64,000 bases of DNA from Roseobacter denitrificans OCh 114 (GCF_000014045.1 NC_008209.1:496001-560000); one strand, 5' to 3'; shown: positions 9,080 through 18,709, numbered from the stretch's first letter. The notes: a model not told the origin generated them from the letters alone. A program made the numbers and translations.

Positions 9080-10330
9080 TTACTGCGCGATTTCTACAGC
9101 GGTGGCGAGTTCTTCGGCAGCGGTGGCCGCATCATATTCGCCATTGAAATGCGCCGTGACCACATCGTAGACCGCGTTTTTCACAGATGCTGGCGCGGCA
9201 TGGCCATGTGCCATGGAGCCGAACAGATTGCCGCTGGACGCGGCGGCTGCAAGGTCTTTCATCCCCTGTTGACCACAGGCGTCCAGATCGCTGCCATCGA
9301 CGTCGGTGCGCGCAGGCACAGAGCCTTTGACCTTGTTGAAGGCCACCTGAAAGGACGGCGACAGGATCGCACTGGCCAAGGCAGACTGTTCAGCAGAGAC
9401 TTCGCCACCCTGATCAAACATCGCGAACTGATCCGCGTTGAAGGTGACTTGATCCTGTGTGCCGGGGAAGCGGAAACAGAGGAAATCCTCGCCCGGTACT
9501 TTACCCGCATTCAGGAATTCGCCCTTGGCCCAGTCGCCCATCATCTGGAAACCGGCTTCGCCATTCATGACCATCGCGGTGGCAAGGTTCCAGTCACGGC
9601 CCGAGAAGTTATCGTCCACATTCTCGCGGATAAAGGCCATCCGGTTAAACGCTTCGACCATCGTGTCGCTGTTCAGCGCTTCCGGGTCCAGATCGACAAA
9701 GGCAGCTTTGTAGAACTCGGGTCCGCCCGTGGACATGACGACTGCGTCAAATACGGTCGCATCCTGCCAGGCTTGCCCGCCATGCGCGATCGGTGTGATG
9801 CCCGCAGCGCTCAGCGTATCGACCGCTGCGACGAAATCATCCCATGTTTCCGGCACGGCGATGCCATTGGCATCCAGCACGGATTTATTGGCCCAGACCC
9901 AGTTGGTGGAATGTACATTGACCGGGGCCGAAACCCATTTTCCATCGACCTTGGCAAAGGCCTTCAGCGCGTCCGGCACCACGTCATCCCAGCCCTGTTC
10001 AGCGGCTGTCGCGTTCAAATCCGCCAATGCACCCTGATCAGCCCAGTCCAGAATATCAAACCCCAACATCTGCACCGCCGTCGGGGCGTTGCCTGCCGTG
10101 ACCCGTGCTCGCAAAACGGTCATCGCCTGTTCACCGCCACCGCCCGCAACCGGCATGTCGGTCCAGCCGATGCCCTGCCCCTCAAGGTCCTGTTTGAGGA
10201 CGTTCAGGGCGGAAGCTTCCCCACCTGATGTCCACCAATGCAGAACTTCTACATCCTCTGCCTGCGCGATCTGTGCCGCTCCCATAAGGCATGTGCTGGC
10301 GATCAAAGCGCCTTTTATCATTTTCTTCAT
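9080..10330 (-). CDS. Sugar ABC transporter periplasmic binding protein (GtsA-like)
   Basis: A 416-residue extracellular solute-binding protein of family 1. A signal peptide ([20 protein letters not shown], cleaved near AQAED) directs export. The mature start [20 protein letters not shown] and [20 protein letters not shown] closely resemble the glucose/mannose-type binding proteins of the GtsABCD importers. This points to an aldose or related sugar, but specificity cannot be proven by eye. A GGAGG ribosome site precedes the ATG, and an operator-like site lies only 14 bases upstream of the start, suggesting direct repression of the importer operon. Confidence 0.9.
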   Translation of the reverse strand: MKKMIKGALIASTCLMGAAQIAQAEDVEVLHWWTSGGEASALNVLKQDLEGQGIGWTDMPVAGGGGEQAMTVLRARVTAGNAPTAVQMLGFDILDWADQGALADLNATAAEQGWDDVVPDALKAFAKVDGKWVSAPVNVHSTNWVWANKSVLDANGIAVPETWDDFVAAVDTLSAAGITPIAHGGQAWQDATVFDAVVMSTGGPEFYKAAFVDLDPEALNSDTMVEAFNRMAFIRENVDDNFSGRDWNLATAMVMNGEAGFQMMGDWAKGEFLNAGKVPGEDFLCFRFPGTQDQVTFNADQFAMFDQGGEVSAEQSALASAILSPSFQVAFNKVKGSVPARTDVDGSDLDACGQQGMKDLAAAASSGNLFGSMAHGHAAPASVKNAVYDVVTAHFNGEYDAATAAEELATAVEIAQ

Positions 10331-10343
10331 GATGTCCTCCCAA

Positions 10344-10363
10344 AATGCACCATTCGGTTACTT
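10344..10363. promoter_or_regulatory. Operator-like site 5 in the sugar importer promoter
   Basis: On the minus strand the site reads AAGTAACCGAATGGTGCATT, with one consensus arm (AAGTAAC) and one degenerate arm (GTGC). It is 14 bases upstream of the binding-protein ATG, which would place it over or downstream of a promoter. Confidence 0.45.
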
Positions 10364-10486
10364 AAGTCATAGAGGCCAAGAGGCGCGCAGCTGTCAAGCC
10401 AGTTTGTCAGATACGCGGGTCTGGCGCTTTCACCGGAGTGTTGTCATTTTCGGCCGTATGTCACCACTTTTATGTAAGGTTGGCCG

Positions 10487-12424
10487 CTATTGTGGTGGCA
10501 AGAGCGATTCCGAGCGCATCGAATTCAGCGTGTCACTGCCGGGCACAGCTTGTAACGCTTCATCCAAAACCTGTGCAGCGGCTTGCGGGCCGCGCATGGC
10601 ATCCGCGATCCGCACGAGCATTACCCAAGCCTCTTCGCGTTGCGGATCCATGAGGACGACCTCGCGAAAGGCGCGTTCGGCACCTTCAAAGTTACGCATC
10701 GTCAACGCGGTGCCTGCCAGAATGATATGCGTCTCCGGGAAATCCGCACGGTTCAGCAGCCCCGCCTGCCATTCCCGCAACGCCGCACCAAGCCTTTCGG
10801 ATGCGCTGGGCGTCAGTGCGGAGCGTGGCACATCCAGCAGCGTTTTGCCGGCGGCGATCCGCACCATTCGGCGTGGATCATCCAGCGCGGGTTCCAGAGC
10901 GGCGGCGCGTTCGGCTGGTGGGAACAGCCCATGCGCACTGGCCGCTGCGGCACGGACAAGCGGATCCGTGTCCGTCAGCATTGATGATAGCTCCGCCCCC
11001 AGTGTTGCGTCGCCCGATTGTTCCAGCAACCACAGCGCGGTGGCACGCGCGATGCCCGGCTGTGTGGTATCACCGGCCAGATCGGTCAGGGGGACACGCG
11101 CCGCAACCGCATTGGCGCGCCCTGCGGCCAGCACCTGCCCGTAGTGCAAACCGCGATTTTCACTGTCGGGATACCATTCCTCGATCGCGGCCGCCGCCCA
11201 GGCGGAGGACTGGTCGCTGTGACAATCCGTGCAGGCATTGGGGCTGTCGGTCTCAAGCGATATATCCGGACGTGGTATCCGGAAACTATGATCGCGCCGC
11301 CCGTCCACACCCATGTAAACACGCTCGATCATATGGCAGCTTTTACACTGTGCGCCTTCGGTCCCTGCCTCGTGATAGTGGTGCGAGGGGTCATCGTAAT
11401 TCTTGGAGTCAAGCGTCGTGAAACTCGGGTTTCCCGCTGGAGAATGGCACTGCGTACAGACGCCGTTTCCTTCCGCCTTGAGTTCGGCCGAATGCACCTC
11501 GTGACAGTTCGAGCAGCTTACGCCCTGCTGATACATCTTTGATTGCAGAAAGGAGCCATAGACATAGACTTCATCCAGGATTTGGCCATCTGCGTGATAA
11601 GCCCCGGGGCGCAGCAGCGCCAGCGCATAGGCGTCATTAAACGGGATGCCAGGCACGGGGTTGCCATCGAAATGCGCCTCGCGGCGGGAATGGCAACTGG
11701 CGCATTGCTGCAAAACGGTTTCCGTTCCCGCATCGTAATCAATGGTCAGGCGATATTCGCTGAGCCCGGTCAGAGGTTCTTCGAGGCTCTTGCCCGTGGC
11801 CCACGCGATATGGGCGCTGCCCGGTCCGTGACATGCCTCGCAGCCCACTCCAATCTCGACCGGAACCGATGAATAGCTGCGCGTCACGGGTGAATAGTTT
11901 TTTTCAAACCCAGTTGCGTGGCATTCTGCACAGCGCGCATTCCAGTTCTTGTAGGGCCCGGTCCAGTGCAACCCGTCATCCGGCGGCAGGTCCTGATCGG
12001 GGTAGAGGTGAAACCATTCCTGTTTGATCGTGTCCCAGACCACATCGAAACTCTGGATGCGGCCCGGCTCTGTCTCCAACAGATATTGCTGCAACGGTTC
12101 GATCCCCGCCACGGAATGGACGGGATAATCGGTGGTCACACCGTCTTTTTCCGTCACGGTGATATAATGCCTGCCATCCTCAACACGGAACCGCGTCAGG
12201 GTGCCGTCATGGCGGAACTCGGTATCGTTGAAATCGGCCACGATGTTTTCGGCCGTAGGTGCCGTCCATGCCTTGGCATGATGTGACCCTTCCCATGCCT
12301 CGGCTGCCTTGGTGTGGCAATCGCGGCATTCTGCCGACCCCACATAGGCGGGCGTCTGTTCCTGTGCGGCGGACAGTGTCGCAAGCGTCGCAAACAACAA
12401 AACGCATAGATTAAATCGGAACAT
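10487..12424 (-). CDS. Octahaem c-type cytochrome with C-terminal HEAT/TPR-like tail
   Basis: A 645-residue exported protein. A short signal peptide (cleaved near SAAQEQ) is followed by eight CxxCH haem-attachment motifs beginning at about Cys33, 165, 195, 241, 304, 323, 360 and 398, in a cytochrome c554-like arrangement. From about residue 410 no more haems are seen and the sequence becomes alanine-rich helical repeats resembling HEAT and then TPR units. It should carry electrons in the periplasm, but donor, acceptor and any catalysis are unknown. It is the last gene of the sulfatase-MoxR-Bat run, 18 bases after batD. Confidence 0.85.
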   Translation of the reverse strand: MFRFNLCVLLFATLATLSAAQEQTPAYVGSAECRDCHTKAAEAWEGSHHAKAWTAPTAENIVADFNDTEFRHDGTLTRFRVEDGRHYITVTEKDGVTTDYPVHSVAGIEPLQQYLLETEPGRIQSFDVVWDTIKQEWFHLYPDQDLPPDDGLHWTGPYKNWNARCAECHATGFEKNYSPVTRSYSSVPVEIGVGCEACHGPGSAHIAWATGKSLEEPLTGLSEYRLTIDYDAGTETVLQQCASCHSRREAHFDGNPVPGIPFNDAYALALLRPGAYHADGQILDEVYVYGSFLQSKMYQQGVSCSNCHEVHSAELKAEGNGVCTQCHSPAGNPSFTTLDSKNYDDPSHHYHEAGTEGAQCKSCHMIERVYMGVDGRRDHSFRIPRPDISLETDSPNACTDCHSDQSSAWAAAAIEEWYPDSENRGLHYGQVLAAGRANAVAARVPLTDLAGDTTQPGIARATALWLLEQSGDATLGAELSSMLTDTDPLVRAAAASAHGLFPPAERAAALEPALDDPRRMVRIAAGKTLLDVPRSALTPSASERLGAALREWQAGLLNRADFPETHIILAGTALTMRNFEGAERAFREVVLMDPQREEAWVMLVRIADAMRGPQAAAQVLDEALQAVPGSDTLNSMRSESLLPPQ

Positions 12425-12442
12425 GCAGTGGGCGCTTTCGGG

Positions 12443-13720
12443 TTAGGCCGTTCTTTGGCTTTGGGCATCGGTCGGGTTCAGTGGGGGCAGTTCTGGTTTT
12501 TTGCGATCCGCCTTGAGAGCTGCCGCCCGGACCTGCGGCAAGGCAGTCAGCACCCTTTTCCACGCATCGTTCTGTGACGTTCCACCCGGACCATACCGCG
12601 CGGCACCCAGCGCGCAAAGTGCTGATTGCAGCGTAGCCTGTGCAGTTGGATCAACGCGACACCGCGCCGCCCAGATATCAAGGTGGCGCAGCAGCCCGTC
12701 GAAATCCCTTGCCTTGGCGGCCTCAACCGCTTTTGCATAGGCCCAGTGTTCGGACGCTTCCATGTGACGCCGGCGCGCGGCCATCATCGCGCGCAACCTT
12801 GGGGACAGACGGCGGAGGGCCAAAAGGCAAAGCGCAAGCGCGGCTAAACCCCCGGCAACATAGGCAGCCAAAACACGCGGATCAGTGTTCTGGACCAGCG
12901 CGGGGGGCGCGTCTACTGTTACGTCAAACCCTTCGGTTCTGGCGATCTCAACCGCTTGTGACGTCAGATTGAACCACCCGAGTTCAAGTGCCGGAAACGC
13001 GCCGCCCCCACCGCTCTGCGCCACGAGCGTGACGCTTTGAGTGCGCGTTCCGCTCAGTTTCCCGCGTTCTTCCTTATCCTGAATGGTCGGTTCGGACGGA
13101 TAGACCGCGACGCCCTTGATATCAATCTCTGGCATCAGCGAAGGCAGGAACATCGCCGAGGTTCCCTCGATCTGGGCGGTCAGTGTCAAGGTGACGCTAT
13201 CGCCTGCCTGCAGCGGCATGTCTGCCTCACTCACCTCCTGTGTCAACGTCAGGTTTTGCGCGGCGATAAAGGGGGACAGGTCTTCTGCCCCTTCCGGCAC
13301 GCGGCCCTCGACGACGATGGGGTCTAGGGTGAAGGTCTGTTGCAACGGGTCCGGTTTGCCCGGCTCGGCCCAGGTCACGCTTAGTTCTTGCGCGGGGATT
13401 TGCACCCGACCGGGCACCATGGGCGTCACGCGGTAGCGCCGGGAGACACCAGACCACGTTTCGCCATCGATTGTGCGGCTGGCCGGACCGGTCGCGCCCT
13501 CGGGCAATTGCACCAGAATGTTCGGCGCCTCCAGCGTCGGGAAAACGACCGGTTTGGGCAGCCATGTGGGCACCAGAACGGTTACACGAAGCGACAGCGG
13601 CTGGCCGGGGATGGTAGTGTTTTCTTCAAACTCCACCTCGACCAGAGGGTCTTGCGCCAGTGCCATCCCGGCCCAAAGACCGAAAAGGACGGCGAGAAAC
13701 AAGGCGCGCCGCTGCATCAT
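12443..13720 (-). CDS. BatD-like protein (oxygen/stress tolerance)
   Basis: A 425-residue protein with a signal peptide (MMQRRALFLAVLFGLWAGMA, cleaved near ALAQDP), an all-beta periplasmic region of about 260 residues, one membrane helix near VLAAYVAGGLAALALCLLAL and a cytoplasmic tail. This layout fits BatD, a membrane component of the Bacteroides-type aerotolerance systems. The start overlaps the preceding stop as ATGA, so it is translationally coupled to the VWA-TPR gene. Its role is probably in a membrane complex with the VWA proteins; this is inferred from family and context. Confidence 0.82.
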   Translation of the reverse strand: MMQRRALFLAVLFGLWAGMALAQDPLVEVEFEENTTIPGQPLSLRVTVLVPTWLPKPVVFPTLEAPNILVQLPEGATGPASRTIDGETWSGVSRRYRVTPMVPGRVQIPAQELSVTWAEPGKPDPLQQTFTLDPIVVEGRVPEGAEDLSPFIAAQNLTLTQEVSEADMPLQAGDSVTLTLTAQIEGTSAMFLPSLMPEIDIKGVAVYPSEPTIQDKEERGKLSGTRTQSVTLVAQSGGGGAFPALELGWFNLTSQAVEIARTEGFDVTVDAPPALVQNTDPRVLAAYVAGGLAALALCLLALRRLSPRLRAMMAARRRHMEASEHWAYAKAVEAAKARDFDGLLRHLDIWAARCRVDPTAQATLQSALCALGAARYGPGGTSQNDAWKRVLTALPQVRAAALKADRKKPELPPLNPTDAQSQRTA

Positions 13721-15261
13721 TCGCTACTCCTGCTTTGTTCGATCAGAAACCGTTGGCGCAGAAAATCGCCGGTGCGCGTATCGACGGTATTCATCCACTG
13801 CTCGGTTGAAAGCATGCCCATTTCATCGGGGTCCGAAGTCTCGATTTCGGTCTCGGCACCGCGCCCGGATTCGTTGTCGAAGACGGTGTCATCCGCGCCA
13901 ATGCCCGCCTCTTCGCCCGTATCTGATTGCTCTTGCACAGTTTCAATGTAGTCGACAATTTCCCGCGCTGTCGCGAGGTTTTCTGCCGCACCCGGATAGT
14001 CCGGATCGCGCTCCAGCACGGTTTCAAAGGCACGGACCCCATCGCGGTACTGGCGATTTCGGATGTGCGCGAGGCCTTGCGCAAACGCGGCTTCTGCGGT
14101 TTCGAGGCGGGCGAGAACTTCCACCGCCTTGTCGTATTGCCCATCGCGCATCATGGTATACCCCTGCCACATCGGGTCCTGAAAAAGCTCTGCGGCGCGT
14201 TTGAAATCGTTCCGGTTATAGGCAAGCTGGCCCTGTTGGTCCGGGGTCAGAAACCAGTCCGCGACACCTTCGGCGGCGGTGCGTTGTGGCTGGTTTATCC
14301 CGGTCATCGTGATGAGCAGGACAATGGCCCATTTCATCGTCCACCCCCGGCGAAACCAGATCAGACAGAGCAAAGCCGCCGGAATCGCGAAAATCCAACC
14401 CCGATCCTGCCAGGGCTGGGTGCTCGTTTCGAGAACGGCAGCGCGATAGGCCGCGTTCAACGTGCGATCAATCTGGCGCAGGTCTGCATCATCGACGCTG
14501 ACCGGGATCACCGGGGCGCCGTCCACCATATCAAGGCCACGGCTGTTTGTGCCGCTGGGCAGGATCTGATGCAGCACGACCGCGTTTGCACCCGCTTGCG
14601 TGATGGCACTGGCATCCTGCACATCAAGGTCATCCAGCAGAAAAAGGATACCCCCCGGTGCGTCCTCGGTGGCCAGAATGTCCATCGCCAAAGCCAGCGC
14701 GTCCTGCGCGTTGTTGCCTTCCTGCGGCATCACATCGGGTGTCAGCCCTTCGAGGTAGGGCACCATGATCTGCACATCTTCGGTAAAGGGAACAACGCGG
14801 TGCGCTGAACCTGCGTAAGCCACCAACGCCGTGCGCGCTCCCGCCCGCATCTCAAGCAGATCGCGAATCTTGAATTTGGCCAGTTCCAACCGCGACGGGG
14901 CCACATCCGTCTGTTCCATGCTGGCGGTGTTTTTCAGCACGATGACCACGGGCGCTGTCGGGGACACAAAGGGATCAGGCATGCGCGACCAAGTCGGCCC
15001 CGCTGCTGCCAGAACGGTGAGGATCATGGCAGCGGCAACGCCGTCGATGGGCGTAAGACGGCGGCCCTGCGCCTCGCCCACTGTCAGCGCTTTTCTCAGG
15101 TGGGGGCTGATGCCTTTGGTGTTTTGATCCTTGCGAACCGATCCCCTGCGCACCATCCACCACAGCCCCAGAACCACAGGAACGGCCAGCAGGACAAAGG
15201 GTCGGATGAAATCAAACGCCCGCAGCATTTCGGCCACAGTTATGAACAGAAAATCCCCCAT
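13717..15261 (-). CDS. VWA domain protein with C-terminal TPR region (BatB/BatC-type fusion)
   Basis: A 514-residue membrane protein. N-terminal helices (about 20-36 and 56-75) are followed by a von Willebrand A domain, another membrane helix near WIFAIPAALLCLIWF, then TPR-like repeats (QGLAHIRNRQYRDGVRAFET) and an acidic tail. It combines what are separate BatB and BatC proteins elsewhere. The metal site is degenerate: the expected DxSxS is read as KNTAS in VIVLKNTASMEQTD, so metal binding is doubtful. The ATG overlaps the upstream stop (TGATG). It probably acts as a scaffold. Confidence 0.8.
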   Translation of the reverse strand: MGDFLFITVAEMLRAFDFIRPFVLLAVPVVLGLWWMVRRGSVRKDQNTKGISPHLRKALTVGEAQGRRLTPIDGVAAAMILTVLAAAGPTWSRMPDPFVSPTAPVVIVLKNTASMEQTDVAPSRLELAKFKIRDLLEMRAGARTALVAYAGSAHRVVPFTEDVQIMVPYLEGLTPDVMPQEGNNAQDALALAMDILATEDAPGGILFLLDDLDVQDASAITQAGANAVVLHQILPSGTNSRGLDMVDGAPVIPVSVDDADLRQIDRTLNAAYRAAVLETSTQPWQDRGWIFAIPAALLCLIWFRRGWTMKWAIVLLITMTGINQPQRTAAEGVADWFLTPDQQGQLAYNRNDFKRAAELFQDPMWQGYTMMRDGQYDKAVEVLARLETAEAAFAQGLAHIRNRQYRDGVRAFETVLERDPDYPGAAENLATAREIVDYIETVQEQSDTGEEAGIGADDTVFDNESGRGAETEIETSDPDEMGMLSTEQWMNTVDTRTGDFLRQRFLIEQSRSSE

Positions 15262-16244
15262 CAGACGCTCGTCTTTCGATGTGAGGTGAGCTGCAGCAAC
15301 GCAACGCTTCCAATCCCGATGAACATGGCAAGGATCAGGGGGATGTGGTGCAGGGTCTGGCGCGGACGGAACGATTGTGTCTCGGTCAGACGTGGGGCCA
15401 GTTCATCAATGCGTGCATAAATTTCGTCCAGTGCCGCCTGATCGGCCGCAAAGAAATAGGAGCCCGACGTGCGGTTTGCGATATCTTGCAAGGCGGCCAC
15501 ATCCACGCGGTTTTCCCCTGTCCCGTCGGGATCACCAACGGCAATCGTGAAAATCTCCACCCCGGCACCGCGCGCGATTTCAGCGGCGTTCAACGGGCTC
15601 ATCCGGCTGGCGGTATCCGCACCATCCGACAGGAGGATCAACAGACGCTGTTCAATTTCGCTGGCCTCGAACGTGCGGATCGACAGTCCAATGGCATCCC
15701 CGATGGCGGTATGCGGCCCGGCCATGCCCACCTCGGTCTGGTCCAGCAATTCGACGATGGTGCCGGTGTCTTCGGTCAGCGGGCTTTGCAGATAGGCCTT
15801 GCTGCCGAAAACAATCAGCGCCATGCGATCCCCCTCGCGCCCTTCGACAAAAGCCCGCACCACATCGCGCACCCCGGCCAGCCGTTGCAGGTTTTCGTTG
15901 CTTGCATCAGTAAAATCGCGCGTGTCCATCGAACCGGATATGTCAATTGCCAGGATCAGGTCCCGTGCGGATTTCGAGGTCTCAATCGGTGCGCCCAACC
16001 GTTCGGGCTGCGAGATGGCGATCACCAGAAGGATCCAGATCAGGCTGGCGGCGATGATCTGAAGCCAGTTTCGGCGCATGATCACCGCGCCCTTTGCCGG
16101 GGTCAGTTTCGCCTCGGCGATCACTTGCCGGAAAAACGGGAAGCGGATGGCGGGGACGGTTTCCTTATGCGCGGGCACGAACCGCCAGATGAGCCACGGT
16201 AGTGGCAAGGCGAGAAACGCCCATGGGAAGACGAATGAGATCAT
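15261..16244 (-). CDS. VWA domain membrane protein (BatA type)
   Basis: A 327-residue protein with an N-terminal pair of membrane segments, a von Willebrand A domain with an intact metal site (LILAIDISGSMDTRDFTDAS), and a C-terminal membrane helix (IPLILAMFIGIGSVALLQL). The start at 16244 is selected because it forms an ATGA overlap with the upstream stop; a longer reading would add 25 residues from inside the DUF4381 gene. BatA-type proteins work with MoxR ATPases and DUF58 proteins in assembling or protecting envelope complexes. Confidence 0.85.
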   Translation of the reverse strand: MISFVFPWAFLALPLPWLIWRFVPAHKETVPAIRFPFFRQVIAEAKLTPAKGAVIMRRNWLQIIAASLIWILLVIAISQPERLGAPIETSKSARDLILAIDISGSMDTRDFTDASNENLQRLAGVRDVVRAFVEGREGDRMALIVFGSKAYLQSPLTEDTGTIVELLDQTEVGMAGPHTAIGDAIGLSIRTFEASEIEQRLLILLSDGADTASRMSPLNAAEIARGAGVEIFTIAVGDPDGTGENRVDVAALQDIANRTSGSYFFAADQAALDEIYARIDELAPRLTETQSFRPRQTLHHIPLILAMFIGIGSVALLQLTSHRKTSV

Positions 16245-16729
16245 GCTGAAACCTGCCTTTGGTGTCGTCGCACCCAGTTCTTCGCAGCCTCCCGCAGTGC
16301 CGGATCGGCGCGCGCGCACGATGCGTAGGGGGCGGTGGCCAAGACCTGCCCTGCGCCGTTCGTGAAGTCATCCATACCCGCACAACGATCCAGAAACGCC
16401 AGCCATTCGGGGCCGCTCAGGCTGGCGACCTGTGCACGTGGAAAGGCGGCCAGTGCCGTGCTGCGCAGAATGGTCGCGATTGCGGCCGCGTCATCGCCTG
16501 CCTGCTCAAGCGCGGACAAGGCTGCCTTGCGGTAGGCATTGCGCCGCAAATGGGCGCGGATGCGAAGGACGCCATAAAGTGCGAGCACGATCAACACGAT
16601 TGCCAGTACCACCCAACCGCCGGTTTGCGGGACCATGGAAATGGGCGCCGGTTCGACCGGTTCAACCAGTTTATTGATGAGATCGACAAGGCTGGTCGGT
16701 GCGTTGGTGGACGGGGTCTTTTCACTCAT
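16241..16729 (-). CDS. DUF4381 domain membrane protein
   Basis: A 162-residue protein with one strong membrane helix (WVVLAIVLIVLALYGVLRI, about residues 39-57) and a helical cytoplasmic domain ending WVRRHQRQVSA. This matches DUF4381, a usual companion of MoxR, DUF58 and VWA genes. It overlaps both neighbours by four bases (ATGA), so it is a core operon member. Function is unknown. Confidence 0.8.
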   Translation of the reverse strand: MSEKTPSTNAPTSLVDLINKLVEPVEPAPISMVPQTGGWVVLAIVLIVLALYGVLRIRAHLRRNAYRKAALSALEQAGDDAAAIATILRSTALAAFPRAQVASLSGPEWLAFLDRCAGMDDFTNGAGQVLATAPYASCARADPALREAAKNWVRRHQRQVSA

Positions 16730-17709
16730 CGCCGACCAAGCCCCATGAGACGGCGCATCTGGACCAAGCTGTCCTCTGCCGAGGTCAGCGGCAAAACGGA
16801 AATGCCGAACTGCCGTTGCCAGTCAACAATCTCGGCTACCCGGCGTTTTGCGAATTCAGTCAGGTCCCGGTGTACTTGGGAGTCAGACATATCCACCGCC
16901 GCCTGCAAAACCCCGTCAGTGATCACAAGTTTTGCATCCGGTGGCAGGTTGTCGGCAAAAGGGTCGGTCACCAACCCAAGGATCAGGTCATTGTGGCGCG
17001 ACAGACCGCGCACGAGTTTGCGGGTCTGGTCATCAATCACGTCAAAATCGCTGAGGACGATGACCAGATGGTTGCGTGGCGCGATCCGGGCGACTGCGCC
17101 CAGTACCTGATTGATCGATTGCGGTGGCACGGTGGGGGCCTCGGGGCGCAGCAATTGATTGGCCGAGGCAAGCGCACTCAGAAACCGGTTGAGCGCGGCA
17201 CGGCTGCGCGCTGGTTTGATCTCTGCGCGCAAGTCGTCACCAAAGACGATACCGCCCACACGGTCGCCCTGTTCCAGGATGGCAAAGGCGGCAAGGGCTG
17301 CACATTCGGCAGCCGTCACCGATTTCATGTTCAACACGGAGCCAAAGAACATCGACATGCGCTGATCAACGACGATCAGGGTGGGGCGGTCGCGTTCCTC
17401 GGTAAAGACGCGCACATAGGGTTTGCCGGTGCGCGCCGTGACCTTCCAGTCTATGGAACGCACGTCATCCGCCGGCATGTAATCGCGCAGCTCTTCAAAG
17501 TTGAGGCCCCGGCCCCGCAGGCGCGATGTGTGCCGCCCGTTCAACACTGACCGCGCAGGTTGTCGCGGCAGGAAATGCAGACCACGCGCGGGGCCTTCCA
17601 GCCCGCGCAGATGAGGCAGTGTCACATGAATGCGCGTATCCAAGCCCTTGGGCACGGGTGCAGGGTCGGGCAGGGTATTGGTGCGAATGCGTGCCGGAAT
17701 ATCCCTCAT
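16726..17709 (-). CDS. DUF58 domain protein
   Basis: A 327-residue soluble protein. The DUF58 signature is clear at RGLNFEELRDYMPADDVRSI followed by DWKVTARTGKP, and the segment RDRPTLIVVDQRMSMFFGS begins a VWA-like fold. DUF58 proteins nearly always accompany a MoxR ATPase and are thought to be its partner or target. The start is 10 bases after the MoxR stop. Confidence 0.88.
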   Translation of the reverse strand: MRDIPARIRTNTLPDPAPVPKGLDTRIHVTLPHLRGLEGPARGLHFLPRQPARSVLNGRHTSRLRGRGLNFEELRDYMPADDVRSIDWKVTARTGKPYVRVFTEERDRPTLIVVDQRMSMFFGSVLNMKSVTAAECAALAAFAILEQGDRVGGIVFGDDLRAEIKPARSRAALNRFLSALASANQLLRPEAPTVPPQSINQVLGAVARIAPRNHLVIVLSDFDVIDDQTRKLVRGLSRHNDLILGLVTDPFADNLPPDAKLVITDGVLQAAVDMSDSQVHRDLTEFAKRRVAEIVDWQRQFGISVLPLTSAEDSLVQMRRLMGLGRR

Positions 17710-17719
17710 GCAGGCCCCC

Positions 17720-18709
17720 TCAGGTCAAAGCCACCTGTGTCAGTATCTCCGCGACGACCTGATCGGGGGAGACCCCTTCGCCCTGCGCCTCATAGGTCAG
17801 GCCGAGGCGATGGCGAAACACATCGGGCGCGATCGCCCGAACGTCCTGCGGATCGACATAATCACGACCCTTGAGCCAGGCATGGGTGCGCGCGCATTTA
17901 TCCAGCGCCAGCGATGCACGCGGGCTCGCCCCGATTTCTATCCATCGCTTGAGGTCATCGCCAAAGGCTTCCGGAATGCGCGTGGCGTTCACGAGGTCGG
18001 CCATATACCGCTCCATCGCGTCAGAGACATGGATGGCGACAATCTCGCGCCGCGCTTCAAACACGGTCGATTGCGAGATCGGCGCCGGTTTCTCGGACTT
18101 GACCTTGTCGTCTGGTGCGGCCGAGGCCGCCGCCTCTTCGCCACGGACCAGACGGATCACCAGAACCTCGTCCTCGACAGGCGGATAGGTGATGTTCACA
18201 TGCATCAAAAAGCGATCCATCTGCGCTTCGGGCAGCGGATAGGTGCCTTCCTGCTCGACCGGGTTCTGGGTGGCCATCACCATGAAGAGCGGCTCCATCG
18301 GGTGGGTGGTGCCGGCAACCGTCACCTGCCGTTCTTCCATGGCCTCAAGCAGGGCCGCCTGCACCTTGGCGGGGGCGCGGTTGATCTCATCCGCCAGCAC
18401 GATGTTGGCAAAGATCGGCCCCGGTTCGAATTTGAACTCTGAACCGCCCTCTTTATGATAGTACACTTCGGTGCCCGTGACGTCGGAGGGCAGCAGATCC
18501 GGCGTGAACTGAATGCGGCTGAAATCGCACTGCAGGTTCTTGGCCAGCGCCTTGATCGCACGCGTCTTTGCCAGCCCCGGCAGCCCTTCGACCAGCAGGT
18601 TGCCGTTGGCCAACAGGCCGATGACCAACCGCTCGATCACATCGCGCTGACCGATGATGGCCTCGCCCATCCGCTCGATCAGCGTGTCGATATCGGTGCG
18701 CGCGCTCAT
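17720..18709 (-). CDS. MoxR-family AAA+ ATPase
   Basis: A 329-residue AAA+ ATPase. Walker A is VEGLPGLAKTR, Walker B is IVLADEINRAPAKVQAALLE, and sensor 1 is in MVMATQNPVEQEGTYPLPEA. MoxR proteins act as chaperones that activate or assemble envelope enzymes, together with VWA and DUF58 proteins. The start at 18709 overlaps the upstream hydrolase stop (ATGA); the in-frame extension upstream lies within that gene and is rejected. It is the motor of the locus. Confidence 0.92.
   Translation of the reverse strand: MSARTDIDTLIERMGEAIIGQRDVIERLVIGLLANGNLLVEGLPGLAKTRAIKALAKNLQCDFSRIQFTPDLLPSDVTGTEVYYHKEGGSEFKFEPGPIFANIVLADEINRAPAKVQAALLEAMEERQVTVAGTTHPMEPLFMVMATQNPVEQEGTYPLPEAQMDRFLMHVNITYPPVEDEVLVIRLVRGEEAAASAAPDDKVKSEKPAPISQSTVFEARREIVAIHVSDAMERYMADLVNATRIPEAFGDDLKRWIEIGASPRASLALDKCARTHAWLKGRDYVDPQDVRAIAPDVFRHRLGLTYEAQGEGVSPDQVVAEILTQVALT

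Noticed and set aside
8969..10228. Plus-strand open frame of 419 codons
   Set aside because: Long, but entirely antisense to the binding protein, which has a signal peptide and family motifs.
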